A stretch of DNA of 64,000 nt from DASUPK01 sp963744105 (GTDB lineage: Bacteria > Actinomycetota > Thermoleophilia > Solirubrobacterales > 70-9), in NCBI GenBank assembly GCA_963744105.1, contig CAVUSJ010000010.1:85981-149980 (forward strand). The letters are read 5' to 3'. Positions 1-8,320 of this stretch are shown here, in pieces (the first letter of the stretch is position 1; each line of letters begins with the position of its first letter). The position numbers were made by a program, and so were the translations under genes. The notes under the pieces are model-generated. The model saw only the letters and a list, made by a program, of their open reading frames with translations. It made no database searches and was not told the DNA's origin.

Positions 1-821
1 CCGTCGCCCTGGTCAAGCTGCTCTACCAGCTCCAGCCCGACGAGATCTACCACCTGGGCGCGCAGAGCCACGTCCGCGTGTCGTTCGACATCCCGGAGTA
101 CACCTTCGACGTCACGGGTGCGGGCACCATCCGGCTGCTCGAGGCGGTCCGCGAGGCGGGCGTCGATTCGCGCTTCTACCAGGCGTCCTCCTCCGAGATG
201 TTCGGTGCGGCGCCGCCTCCGCAGGACGAGCAGACGCCGTTCCACCCCCGCAGCCCCTACGGCGTCGCGAAGGTCGCGTCCTACTGGGCGACGGTCAATT
301 ACCGCGAGGCGTACGACATGTTCGCCGTCAACGGAATCCTCTTCAACCACGAGTCCCCCCGCCGCGGCGAGACCTTCGTCACCCGCAAGATCACCCGCGC
401 CGTCGCCCGGATAAAGGCCGGCCTGCAGGACAAGCTCTTCCTCGGCAACCTCGATGCGCAGCGCGACTGGGGCTACGCGAAGGAATACGTCGAGGCGATG
501 TGGCTGATGCTGCAGGCCGACGATCCCGACGACTTCGTGATCGCCACAGGCGAGACCCACAGCGTGCGCGAGGCGGTGGAGATCGCCTTCGCCCGCGCCG
601 GTCTGAGCGCCGACCACCACGTCGAGATCGACCCGAAGTACTACCGGCCGTCCGAGGTGGACGTGCTCCTGGGCGACGCCTCCAAGGCGAAGGAGACCCT
701 CGGCTGGGAGCCGAAGGTCCGCTTCAAGGAGCTGGTCGAGCTGATGGTCGACGCCGACGTCGCCGAGCTCGAGGACCAGATGGCGGGCAAGGTGACCCGC
801 TACTCGCACGAGGGCGCCTAG
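1..821 (+). CDS. gmd: GDP-mannose 4,6-dehydratase (5' truncated by window edge)
   Basis: Converts GDP-D-mannose to GDP-4-keto-6-deoxy-D-mannose, the precursor of GDP-fucose, GDP-rhamnose and related sugars; cytosolic SDR-type enzyme. The frame is open from base 3, before the first in-window start codon, so the N-terminal Rossmann GxxGxxG part lies outside the window. Visible are the family motif SSSEMFG, the catalytic YGVAK (YxxxK), the substrate-binding stretch FNHESPRRGETFVTRK and RDWGYAKEYVEAMW, all diagnostic of GMD rather than other sugar dehydratases. A second, complete GMD is encoded at 28611-29570. No GDP-fucose synthase gene is next to this copy within the window. Confidence 0.93.
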   Translation, partial: VALVKLLYQLQPDEIYHLGAQSHVRVSFDIPEYTFDVTGAGTIRLLEAVREAGVDSRFYQASSSEMFGAAPPPQDEQTPFHPRSPYGVAKVASYWATVNYREAYDMFAVNGILFNHESPRRGETFVTRKITRAVARIKAGLQDKLFLGNLDAQRDWGYAKEYVEAMWLMLQADDPDDFVIATGETHSVREAVEIAFARAGLSADHHVEIDPKYYRPSEVDVLLGDASKAKETLGWEPKVRFKELVELMVDADVAELEDQMAGKVTRYSHEGA

Positions 822-839
822 CTTCGGCGAATCGCCGCC

Positions 840-1169
840 CTATCCGAGCACCCAGAACTCCCTGAACGGCTTCGTCAGGTGCCACCTCGTGCTGGCACCC
901 TTGGGGATTGAGAAGAGGTCGCCCTCCTTGACCTCAAGGGTCGGGCCTCCCTCGATCTCGATCGTGGCCGCACCCTCGAGAACCAGGGCCGTCTCACGCT
1001 CCTCGAGAGTCCATTCGACAACCTCGTCGCCTGCGTCGGTGAAGCGCGTGAGCCCGGCCCAAACCCCTTCGTGGTGCAGTTCATGCATCTCGCCGCCTAC
1101 CTCAGGATCGGGCTCCCACCCGTCAGGAGTCGTGAGGCTGGAAACGAAGACGCCGGGCGCGATCTCCAT
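840..1169 (-). CDS. Small cupin-domain protein
   Basis: A protein of about 109 residues starting MEIAPGVFVSS and consisting of a single cupin beta-barrel: paired HELHHEG and DEVVEW...VLEGAATIEIEG strands, then the second cupin motif with EGDLFSIPKGASTRWH. This resembles the Cupin_3/EutQ-like group. An upstream in-frame ATG at 1205 would add 12 residues of unlikely composition, so I prefer 1169. The substrate is unknown; small cupins may bind a metal and act on sugars, amino acids or effectors. It is convergent with the gmd gene and does not obviously belong to the glycan pathway. Confidence 0.7.
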   Translation of the reverse strand: MEIAPGVFVSSLTTPDGWEPDPEVGGEMHELHHEGVWAGLTRFTDAGDEVVEWTLEERETALVLEGAATIEIEGGPTLEVKEGDLFSIPKGASTRWHLTKPFREFWVLG

Positions 1170-1210
1170 GGAATCGACCCTAGCCGAGGGTCGATTCGAA
1201 CGCAAAACGC

Positions 1211-1507
1211 GTGATACTGGCCGGTATCGCTCAGCCAGACCACGACATCGTCAAGCGAGTCATCGAGACGTTCAACGAGGATGGCGTTGAGGCGGCTCTC
1301 GTCGGCTCGAACAGCTGGCCTACGAGGGGCATGACGGGATCCGAGAGGTGGCCGCGATGTGGAACGGGACCTTCGAGAACCTTCGCCTCGACCCACAGGA
1401 GTTCATCGACTGCGGTGCGGACGTTGTCTCTTCGCTCCGACAAGGGCTTACGCGTGCAGGTCTTCTCATGGGCGGAGGCTCGCGAAGACGCAGGGTTGAC
1501 GAAGTAG
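1211..1507 (+). pseudogene. Decayed SnoaL/NTF2-like protein
   Basis: Fragments of a SnoaL-like fold are spread over two frames. VKRVIETFNEDGVEAAL (typical first helix) is in the frame of 1211. From about 1318 the next frame gives YEGHDGIREVAAMWNGTFEN and LRLDPQEFIDCGADVV, the usual hydrophobic core, and the end returns to the first frame with VQVFSWAEAREDAGL, resembling the family C-terminus. The central beta-strands are missing or compressed, and the whole is shorter than the usual 125-140 residues. At least two frame changes plus internal deletion make a pseudogene more likely than one sequencing error. Confidence 0.6.
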
Positions 1508-1513
1508 CCCCTC

Positions 1514-2542
1514 ATGATCGAGGTCGATCGGCTGGCGGCCGGTGCCGAGGGGGAGTGGGACGAGTTCCTTCGCGGGCGGCTGGACGGGGTCCTCGGCCAC
1601 TCGATCGCCTATCGCGACCTGCTGGCCTCGGCTCTCGCCTGCGAGCCGGAGTATCTGGTCGCCCGCGAGGGCGGCGAGATCCGCGGCGTCCTGCCGGTCA
1701 TGTGGTCGGCGGACGCCGGCGGCCGGATCTGCAACTCGTTGCCGTACTACGGCAGCCCGGGCGGGCCGGTGAGCGCCGATTCGAGGGCCGCCCGAGCCCT
1801 GATCGACGCCTGGGACGAGCGCGCGTCGGATCCCGGGACGCTCGCCGCGACGATGATCGAGAACCCCTTCTCCGCCGGGGACTGGCCGGAGCCGCTGCAC
1901 GAGCTGACCGACGAGCGAATCGGCCAGTTCACGATTCTGCCGCCGGGCGGAGGCGAGCGGGAGGTGATGGCCGGGATCTCACCGGAGGCGCGCAACAACG
2001 TTCGCAGGGCCGGGCGCCGCGGCGTCACGGTGGAGCGCGACAACGGCGCCCTCGAGGAGGTTCGCCGGATCCACGAAGAGGTGATGGAGGGGCACGCCAC
2101 CCCGCCGAAGTCGCGCAGCTTCTTCGAGGCGATCCCGTCCCACCTGCGCCCGGCCGAGGACTTCGACATCTGGGTCGCGCGGGTCGCCGGCGAGGTCGCC
2201 GCCGCCCTCCTGGTGATCCGCTTCAACGGAGTGAGTGAGTACTTCACCTCGGGGACCCGGGCGGGGTTCCGCTCGCACGACCCCCATCCGGCGCTCGTCT
2301 TCGAGGCCCTGGTCAACGAGACGCGGAGCGGCTCGCGGATCTGGAACTGGGGCGGCACGCGGCTTGGGATGGCCGGGGTCTTCCACTTCAAGCGGAAGTG
2401 GGGCTCGCGTGAACGCCGCTACCGCTACTTCGTCCACCTGAACGACCAGTCGCTGCGCGAGTTGTCGAGCGACGAGCTGATGGCGCGGTTCCCCAACTTC
2501 TACGTGCTCCCCTTCTCCGCGCTCGCCGCCAGCCTCGTCTGA
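1514..2542 (+). CDS. FemAB/BioF2-like GNAT acyltransferase
   Basis: A 342-residue protein with the double-GNAT layout of FemAB-related proteins: an N-terminal half (EWDEFLRGR, HSIAYRDLLA, VAREGGEIRGVLPVMW) and a C-terminal half (GEVAAALLVIRF, SEYFTSGTRAGFRS, HPALVFEAL, GGTRLGMAGVFHFKRKWG). FemAB enzymes use aminoacyl-tRNA for peptidoglycan bridges, but many relatives in exopolysaccharide clusters are uncharacterised acyltransferases. Its position at the head of a co-directional glycosyltransferase/acetyltransferase run (2564-6042) suggests a role in decorating the surface glycan; this is inference. It starts at ATG 1514, six bases after the stop of the SnoaL remnant. Confidence 0.75.
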   Translation: MIEVDRLAAGAEGEWDEFLRGRLDGVLGHSIAYRDLLASALACEPEYLVAREGGEIRGVLPVMWSADAGGRICNSLPYYGSPGGPVSADSRAARALIDAWDERASDPGTLAATMIENPFSAGDWPEPLHELTDERIGQFTILPPGGGEREVMAGISPEARNNVRRAGRRGVTVERDNGALEEVRRIHEEVMEGHATPPKSRSFFEAIPSHLRPAEDFDIWVARVAGEVAAALLVIRFNGVSEYFTSGTRAGFRSHDPHPALVFEALVNETRSGSRIWNWGGTRLGMAGVFHFKRKWGSRERRYRYFVHLNDQSLRELSSDELMARFPNFYVLPFSALAASLV

Positions 2543-2563
2543 GGCTTTTCGAAATCGGGCATC

Positions 2564-3397
2564 ATGCGCGCCGTGGAGCCGGTCGTCACATCGGAGGAGA
2601 GCCGGGCGCCGGCCGGGGAGCGGGTGTCCGTGGTGGTCCCAGTGTTCAACTCGGCCTCCTCGCTCGTCGAGCTGCATCGCCGGATCGACGCGACGCTGAG
2701 CTCGACGGGCGGGCTCGAGTCCTGGGAGCTGATCCTGGTGAACGACGGAAGCGAGGATGCGAGCTGGGAGCGGATCCTTGAGCTGAGCCGCGACCACCCG
2801 GAGGTGCGCGGGGTGGACCTGACCCGCAACTGGGGCCAGCACAACGCCCTGCTCGCCGGGATCCAGACCGCGACCGGGCAGGTGATCGTGACGCTGGACG
2901 ACGACCTGCAGAACCCGCCCGAGGAGATCCCGCGGCTGCTCGAGGCGCTCACCGGCGACGTCGAGCTCGTCTACGGAAAGCCGATCGCCAAGCGCCAGGT
3001 GCTGCCGCGCCGGGTGGCGACGACGATCGTCCGGCGGCTGGTCCATGTGATGACCGGCGGCGGGGTCCCCGCAGACATCGGCGGTTTCCGCGCCTTCCGC
3101 GCCTCGCTGCTCGACGGGCTGGACGACTCGCAGGGGGCCAGCTTCGCGATCGACATCCCCCTGACCGGCGCGGCGGCCCGGATCGCCGCCGTCAGCGTTC
3201 GGCACGATCCGCGGCGCTACGGCCGCTCCAACTACACCTTCGGCAGGCTGGCGATGCACGCCCTGATCGAGTTCGACAGCCTGCGACGGCGTCGCGCGGG
3301 TCCGGGGCCGCGCTCGCTCACCTACGCCGTGAGAACCACGACAGGAGCGATGACACCGGAAACCGCGGATGTGGCCGGCCGAGGCGCGGCGCGCTAG
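2564..3397 (+). CDS. Family 2 glycosyltransferase (GtrB/DPM1-like)
   Basis: A 277-residue GT-A enzyme beginning its fold with VSVVVPVFNSASSLVEL, followed by the nucleotide-binding LILVNDGSEDASWE, NWGQHNALLAG and the metal-binding DDDLQNPPEEIP. These are the hallmarks of polyprenyl-phosphate glycosyltransferases such as GtrB, ArnC and dolichol-phosphate mannose synthase. The later VPADIGGFRAFR and RRYGRSNYTFGRL also fit that group. Unlike GtrB it has no C-terminal pair of membrane helices: the tail after SNYTFGRL is polar. It overlaps the next gene by 29 nt, suggesting co-expression. Sugar and acceptor are not predictable. Confidence 0.85.
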   Translation: MRAVEPVVTSEESRAPAGERVSVVVPVFNSASSLVELHRRIDATLSSTGGLESWELILVNDGSEDASWERILELSRDHPEVRGVDLTRNWGQHNALLAGIQTATGQVIVTLDDDLQNPPEEIPRLLEALTGDVELVYGKPIAKRQVLPRRVATTIVRRLVHVMTGGGVPADIGGFRAFRASLLDGLDDSQGASFAIDIPLTGAAARIAAVSVRHDPRRYGRSNYTFGRLAMHALIEFDSLRRRRAGPGPRSLTYAVRTTTGAMTPETADVAGRGAAR

Positions 3398-4163
3398 CGG
3401 CGCCGTCTCCGAGGCTGCTCCGTGCGTGCTGCTCGACTGGGACAGCCGCCACTTCGGCTTGCCGATCGCGCGGGTGAGCGGGGGCACGCTCAACGCCGAG
3501 AGCATCGATGCGATCGACGACTGGTGCGCCGAGCATGAGGTCCGCTGTCTCTTTCTGCTCGCCGATGCCGAGGACTTGGAGACAGCCGAGCTCGCCGCCG
3601 GCGCGGGGTTCCGGGAGGTGGATCGCAGGGTCACGTTCCGCCGCTCGATGGACGACGCGGCCGAGCTCTCGATCGGAGGGCCGCCCTCGATGGAGATCCG
3701 CGAGGCGCGCGAGGAGGAGCTCGGGCCGCTCATGGACCTGGCGGCCCACAGCCACCGGGAGAGCCGGTTCTATGCGGACGGGAACTTTTCGCGCGAGCGC
3801 TGCGACGCCCTCTACCGGGCCTGGCTGGAGCGTGGCCTTCGCGAGCCCGGGTGGGGGCTGCTGGCCGCGCTGGTCGACGGCGAGCCCGCCGGCTACATGG
3901 TCCACAGCGGGGTCGTCGACGGCGAGGGGCGCGGGGAGCTCGGGGCCGTGGACGAGCGCCACCGGGGCCGGGGGATCGGCCGCGCGCTCCACGTGGCGAT
4001 GTTCCACGTGTTGATCGAACGGGGCTCGCTCGTGCATCGCGGCATCCTCAGCGCCCGGAACCGGCCGATCGTGCGGCTCCACGAGCACCTCGACTTCACC
4101 CTGGACAGGACCCAGGTCTGGCACCACAAGTGGTTCGGCGCGACGGGGGGACGGCGGGCATGA
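3369..4163 (+). CDS. WecD/RffC-like GNAT N-acetyltransferase, copy 1
   Basis: A 264-residue protein with the two-part layout of E. coli WecD (RffC): an N-terminal domain opening CVLLDWDSRHFGLPIARV (WecD has an equivalent LTWENAFFG segment) and a C-terminal GNAT domain with the acetyl-CoA loop RGRGIGRAL. WecD acetylates the 4-amino group of dTDP-4-amino-4,6-dideoxygalactose. A paralogue follows immediately (ATGA overlap at 4160), then a WecE-like aminotransferase, which supports the assignment to amino-dideoxyhexose synthesis. ATG 3369 gives a short non-homologous lead; a GTG in CVLL (about 3426) would remove part of the conserved segment. Confidence 0.78.
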   Translation: MWPAEARRASGAVSEAAPCVLLDWDSRHFGLPIARVSGGTLNAESIDAIDDWCAEHEVRCLFLLADAEDLETAELAAGAGFREVDRRVTFRRSMDDAAELSIGGPPSMEIREAREEELGPLMDLAAHSHRESRFYADGNFSRERCDALYRAWLERGLREPGWGLLAALVDGEPAGYMVHSGVVDGEGRGELGAVDERHRGRGIGRALHVAMFHVLIERGSLVHRGILSARNRPIVRLHEHLDFTLDRTQVWHHKWFGATGGRRA

Positions 4164-4894
4164 CCGTGATGTCGGCGCCCTGCGACCTGCTCGCTTGGGA
4201 CAGCGAATTCTTCGGGTTCCCGGTGGCGCGCGTCCGCGGCTCCGCGCTCGACCGCGATTCCGCGGCTGCCGTCGACGCCTGGTGCACGGAGCGCGGCGTC
4301 CGCTGCGTGTACCTGCTGCTCGATGCGGACGACGAGGAGTCCGCGCACGCCGCCGACGCCAACGGGTACCGGCTCGTCGACGTCAGGCTGACGCTTCGCC
4401 ATGACCTGGTCGACGTTCCCGAGGCCGATCCGGAGATCCCCATCCGCCAGGCGGAGCCGGGAGATCTCCCTGCCCTGACGGCGCTCGCAGCCCGGAGCCA
4501 CCACGACACGCGCTTCTACAGCGACGGTGGCTTCTCCCGGGAGCGTTGCGATGCGCTGTACGCGACCTGGATCGCCGACGCCGTGCCCGACCCGGACCGC
4601 TGGGTGGGAGTTCGCGAGGTGGACGGGACGGCCGTCGGCTACCAGGTGGTCAGGCCGCCCGACGAGCATCGGGTCGCGGTGATGGTGATCCTCGCCGTCG
4701 ACGAGTCGCATCGGCGCGCGGGCATCGGCCGGAACCTCCTCACGGCGGGGCTGCGCTGGGGCCGGTCGGTGGGAGCCGTCGCCGTGGAGACGGCGACGCA
4801 GGAGCGCAATCGAACCTCGTTCGAGACCCACCTCGCACTCGGCTTCGCCTGCACGAAGCGCGAGGCCTGGCACCACAAGTGGTTCGGGCGATGA
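4160..4894 (+). CDS. WecD/RffC-like GNAT N-acetyltransferase, copy 2
   Basis: A 244-residue paralogue of the preceding gene: N-terminal CDLLAWDSEFFGFPVARV, a conserved SHHDTRFYSDGGFSRERCD stretch equivalent to the SHRESRFYADGNFSRERCD of copy 1, the acetyl-CoA loop RRAGIGRNLL and the shared ending WHHKWFG. The ATG overlaps the upstream TGA (ATGA), and its own TGA overlaps the ATG of the aminotransferase, so the three genes are translationally coupled. The two copies have clearly diverged and may act on different amino-sugars or positions. Only one acetyltransferase is required in the known dTDP-Fuc4NAc pathway, so the function of the second is open. Confidence 0.78.
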   Translation: MTVMSAPCDLLAWDSEFFGFPVARVRGSALDRDSAAAVDAWCTERGVRCVYLLLDADDEESAHAADANGYRLVDVRLTLRHDLVDVPEADPEIPIRQAEPGDLPALTALAARSHHDTRFYSDGGFSRERCDALYATWIADAVPDPDRWVGVREVDGTAVGYQVVRPPDEHRVAVMVILAVDESHRRAGIGRNLLTAGLRWGRSVGAVAVETATQERNRTSFETHLALGFACTKREAWHHKWFGR

Positions 4895-6042
4895 GCGCAC
4901 ACCGCCTGCGCACCAGGATCCCCTTCAACCGGCCGAGCCTGGCCGGCGACGAGCTCGACTACGTCGCAGAGGCGGTCGAATCCGGGCAGCTGTCCGGAGG
5001 CGGCCCGATGGCGCAGCTCTGCGAGGAGCTGCTCAGCGCGGAGCTGGGAGGCGCGACCGTCCTTCTCACCCCGTCCTGCACTCACGCCCTGGAGATGGCC
5101 GCCCTGCTGCTGGACATCCGGCCCGGCGACGAGATCGTTTCCCCGGCGTTCACTCACCCGTCGACCGTCAACGCGTTCGTGATGCGCGGAGCGCTTCCGC
5201 GCTTCTGCGACATCCGCCCGGACACGCTCAACCTGGACGAGGCGCGGGTCGAGGACCGCATCGGGGAGCGGACGGCCGCGATCGTCTGCACCCACTACGC
5301 CGGCGTCTCCTGCGAGCTCGATGAGCTGCTCGCGACCTGTGGGCGGAGCGGAGCCGAGCTGGTCGAGGACAACGCCCACGGCCTGTTCGGCAGCTATCGG
5401 GATCGCCCCCTCGGGACGGCGGGCCGCTTCGCCGCGCTCAGCTTCCACGAGACCAAGAACCTGACCTCCGGCGAGGGTGGCGCGCTGGTCGTCAACCGGG
5501 AGGAGGACGGCGCCCGCGCGGAGATGATCCGCGACAAGGGCACGAACCGCGCGGCCTTCTTCCGCGGGGAGGTCGAGGCCTACGAGTGGAGCGACCTGGG
5601 ATCGAGCTACCTGCCCTCCGAGCTGCAGGCCGCCTTCCTGCGCGGCCAGCTGGAGGGAGCAGAAGGGATCCAGTCCTCGCGGCATCGGATCTGGGACCGA
5701 TACGCGGCCGAGCTCTCGGACTGGGCGGCCCGGCACGAGGTGGGCCTCCCGGCGGTCCCGGGCGACCGCCGCCACCCGGCTCACCTCTTCTTCCTCCGGA
5801 TGCCCGGCCGGGAGGAGCGGGACGCCCTGATCGATCACCTCTCCTCGCGCGAGATCCTCGCGGTCTTCCACTACCAGCCGCTTCACCTCTCGGCCATGGG
5901 TCGGCGCCTGGATCCGGACTGCGGCCCGCTCCCCGTCACCGAGGCGGCCGCCGACGGCCTGGTCCGGCTGCCGCTCTTCGCCGGGCTCTCCGACGACGAG
6001 CAGTCGAGGGTGATCGAGGCGGTCACGGAGTTCTCGCCATAG
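4891..6042 (+). CDS. DegT/DnrJ/EryC1 sugar aminotransferase, WecE-like
   Basis: PLP-dependent transaminase of 383 residues that would place an amino group on a nucleotide-linked keto-deoxyhexose. The order of motifs matches WecE/RffA: IPFNRPSLAGDELDYV at the N-terminus, LLTPSCTHALEMAALLL, EIVSPAFTHPSTVNAFV, VEDNAHGLFG, and the PLP lysine in SFHETKNLTSGEGG (about residue 189). WecE makes dTDP-4-amino-4,6-dideoxygalactose, and the two coupled WecD-like acetyltransferases directly upstream strengthen that reading. The keto-sugar substrate would come from a dTDP-glucose 4,6-dehydratase, which is not in this window. Confidence 0.85.
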   Translation: MSAHRLRTRIPFNRPSLAGDELDYVAEAVESGQLSGGGPMAQLCEELLSAELGGATVLLTPSCTHALEMAALLLDIRPGDEIVSPAFTHPSTVNAFVMRGALPRFCDIRPDTLNLDEARVEDRIGERTAAIVCTHYAGVSCELDELLATCGRSGAELVEDNAHGLFGSYRDRPLGTAGRFAALSFHETKNLTSGEGGALVVNREEDGARAEMIRDKGTNRAAFFRGEVEAYEWSDLGSSYLPSELQAAFLRGQLEGAEGIQSSRHRIWDRYAAELSDWAARHEVGLPAVPGDRRHPAHLFFLRMPGREERDALIDHLSSREILAVFHYQPLHLSAMGRRLDPDCGPLPVTEAAADGLVRLPLFAGLSDDEQSRVIEAVTEFSP

Positions 6043-8320
6043 CGGTCGCGATCGTCGCCGTCGGGGCGCTGGTCCTCTGGCTGGTGGGAGGGGTGGAGCC
6101 CGGGGAGCTGGCCCGCTACCTGGGTTACGAGGCGGTCTTCGTGGTCGGCCCCGGCTGGCTCGTCCTGCGCGCGGTCGCTCCTCAGATCCGCAGTCGGGCC
6201 TGGCAGCTGGCGCTCGGCTGGCCGATCGGCCTGACGCTCGAGATCCTCGCCTTCAGCCTCACGGCCGCGCTCGGGGTCGCGCGACCTCTTCTGGGCCTAC
6301 CCGGCGGTGGCCGCGGCGGGCGCCCTGATCGCCCTGCGGGGACGATGGGCGAGCGAGCCGGCGCCATCGCTCCTCACCTCGCCCGCCCGCCTTGTGGTCG
6401 CCGGGCTCGCGCTGCTCGCCTTCGCGTACATCGGCGTCGCCTACTTCACGATCACCCCGCTGCCCGGCTCGGCCCCGGGAGTCGTCTATCCGGGCGACAT
6501 TACCTTCCACATCTCGGTCGCCGCCTCGGCGCTGCACGGCTGGCCGCCGGGCGAATGGGGGGTGTCCGGCCTGCCCTTCGGCTACCACTACTTCGCCAAC
6601 CTCCACATGGCCGCGATCTCGCAGGTGAGCGGGCTCCACCTGCCGCTGATCGTCTTCCGCCTGTACGACGTGCCGCTCACCGCGCTGCTCGTCCTCCAGG
6701 TGGCGCTCGCCGGGCGCCTCCTCGGCGGCCGGGTCTGGGCGGCGCCGGTGACGGTCGCCCTCTTCCTGCTGGTCCGGGAGATCGACCTGACGATCAGCGA
6801 CACGTTCCCCTTCGGAGGGATCGGGATGTACCACCTCTGGGCAAGCCCGAGCCAGCTCCTCGGGATGACCATGTTCGTCCCGGCGGTGGTCGTTCTCGCC
6901 CTGCTCCTCGACGAGGGGCTCTACGCCCGCGCGGCTCCCCAGCTCGGTGCCACGCGAACGCGGCTCTGGATCGTCCTCGCGCTGCTCCTGCTCGGCGCCG
7001 GGGGGGCGAAATCGGTGATCCTGCCGATGCTGATCGGGGGCCTGGTCGTCTATCTCGCCTGGTCCCGGTGGGCCCGCGGGCGCTTCGATCCCACTGCGAT
7101 CCGCGCGCTGGCGCTCGCCGCCGGGCTGATGCTCGCGTACTACCTCGTCATGTACCGCGGCAACTCCCTCGGCCTGCGGATTCATCCGCCCTCGACGATC
7201 CGCGAGATGCCACCGCTCGAGCGTCTGCACGACATCTGGCCGGGCGGGACCCTCGCGGCGGTCGGCTACTGGATCGTCGCGATCCTCGGCGGGACGCTGA
7301 TGTACTTCGCTGCGCCCCTGCTCGGCTTGGCGCTCTGGCTACGAGGACGGGCGATCCGGTCGCTCGACGCCGGTCCCGTCCTGCTGATCTCCCTGCTGCT
7401 GGTGGGCATCGGCGCCTTCCTCTTCCTCTACGACGAGTACCTCGAGCAGACCTACTTCACGCTCTTCGGCCTGATCGTGGCGCTGCCGCTCGCCGCCGCC
7501 GGGCTGATCGAGTTCTACGAGCGGCGACCGAGCCTGGCCGGCGCGCTCGATGGCTAGACGGTCTCGACGGTGGCGACCGTCTGGTTGTGGGCGCCTTCCT
7601 GGCCGACCGCCTCGCGCTGCGGGGCACTGGTCATCCCGGCCGACGCCTCGCTCTACGGTCTCCCCGTCGCGGTGGGCCGGCCTGGTCCTGGGCGCCGCGC
7701 TGCTGCGGCGCGCGCGCGGCTCTGGCTCGGAGTCGCTGGCGGTCGGGGCAGTGCTGCTCGCCGCCGCTCTCGATTCCCCGCTCGACGTCGTCCCGCACAC
7801 GTCGCCACCTCGACAACGGGGCGCCGCTCTACGCGCACCTCGCGGGCCGGGCTGCGGCCTGGGAGCTCGAGGGCATGGAGTGGATTCGCGACCACCTGCC
7901 GACGACTCCGTGCTCTCGGTCAGCAACGACCGGACGCCGCGCACTCGGCGCTCGGCCCGATCGACAGCGACTGCACCGCCTTCGCGGAGCGTCGCACCTT
8001 CCGCGAGGCCTGGAGCTACACGCCCCGCGCGAACGCGATCGGGCAGCACGACGTGATCGGCGGGCTGAGGGACCCGTTCCCGACGCGCACCGCGCTCGAG
8101 CGGACCCTGTTCGTGCGCGCCGATGCCCGCGCGGCTCGGATCGATGGAGCGAGCGCTTCGGCGTGAACTACATCGTCGTCTCCAGAAAGGATGGCGCGGT
8201 GAACCGGGCGTCTACCGTTGGGCCGCTCGTGTACTCGACCCGGCGGTCGACGTGATCGAGCTCGCCACCGGCTTATGGCGAAGCGGGGTGACGTGCTTCG
8301 GCCGCCGACCATCCAGATGA
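6039..8320 (+). pseudogene. Large polytopic membrane protein gene, multiply frameshifted
   Basis: The locus encodes pieces of one long membrane protein in changing frames. Hydrophobic segments VAIVAVGALVLWLVGG and WQLALGWPIGLTLEILAFSL lie in the frame of 6039. Near 6280 coding passes to the frame of 6307, which stays open to a TAG at 7557. From 7557 to about 8260 the recognisable segments hop between all three frames: LVVGAFLADRLAL, SLYGLPVAV, SLAVGAVLLAAALDSP, GRAAAWELEGMEWIRDHLP, CTAFAERRTFREAWSYTPR, RFGVNYIVVSRKDGAV. About eight single-base indels are needed in the last 700 bases. No ATG/GTG/TTG occurs at the expected start; an ATA overlaps the previous TAG. It is either decayed or a patch of poor consensus. 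Confidence 0.7.
6307..7557 (+). CDS. Longest open part of the frameshifted membrane protein
   Basis: This 416-residue open section holds about nine hydrophobic helices, for example LVVAGLALLAFAYIGVAYF, FVPAVVVLALLL, WIVLALLLLGAGG and VLLISLLLVGIGAFLFLY. It also has a periplasmic-type loop with PGDITFHISVAASALHGWPP and GYHYFANLHMAAIS. Multispan proteins with an early acidic/histidine loop inside glycosyltransferase clusters often have a GT-C-like fold using polyprenyl-linked sugars, but no family motif here is decisive, so function is left open. The GTG/ATG start of this section is internal to the real gene. Confidence 0.6.
   Translation: MAAAGALIALRGRWASEPAPSLLTSPARLVVAGLALLAFAYIGVAYFTITPLPGSAPGVVYPGDITFHISVAASALHGWPPGEWGVSGLPFGYHYFANLHMAAISQVSGLHLPLIVFRLYDVPLTALLVLQVALAGRLLGGRVWAAPVTVALFLLVREIDLTISDTFPFGGIGMYHLWASPSQLLGMTMFVPAVVVLALLLDEGLYARAAPQLGATRTRLWIVLALLLLGAGGAKSVILPMLIGGLVVYLAWSRWARGRFDPTAIRALALAAGLMLAYYLVMYRGNSLGLRIHPPSTIREMPPLERLHDIWPGGTLAAVGYWIVAILGGTLMYFAAPLLGLALWLRGRAIRSLDAGPVLLISLLLVGIGAFLFLYDEYLEQTYFTLFGLIVALPLAAAGLIEFYERRPSLAGALDG

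Noticed and set aside
2564..3397. Frameshift removing the C-terminal membrane helices of the GtrB-like enzyme
   Set aside because: No hydrophobic helices were found in the other frames between 3240 and 3400, so the short soluble form seems genuine.
1979..3733. Long minus-strand open frame (584 codons) opposite the FemAB-like and GT2 genes
   Set aside because: Arginine/proline-rich shadow of real plus-strand genes in GC-rich DNA; no domain is recognisable. The same applies to many others, such as 23888-25879 (+), 25924-27624 (+), 36037-37338 (-), 45457-47247 (+), 52592-54526 (-) and 54635-58000 (-).
5586..8255. 889-codon plus-strand open frame spanning the aminotransferase end and the membrane gene
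   Set aside because: Only short patches (6039-6280, about 7560-7620, 7800-7900, 8150-8230) carry real protein; the rest is out of frame with well-conserved genes.
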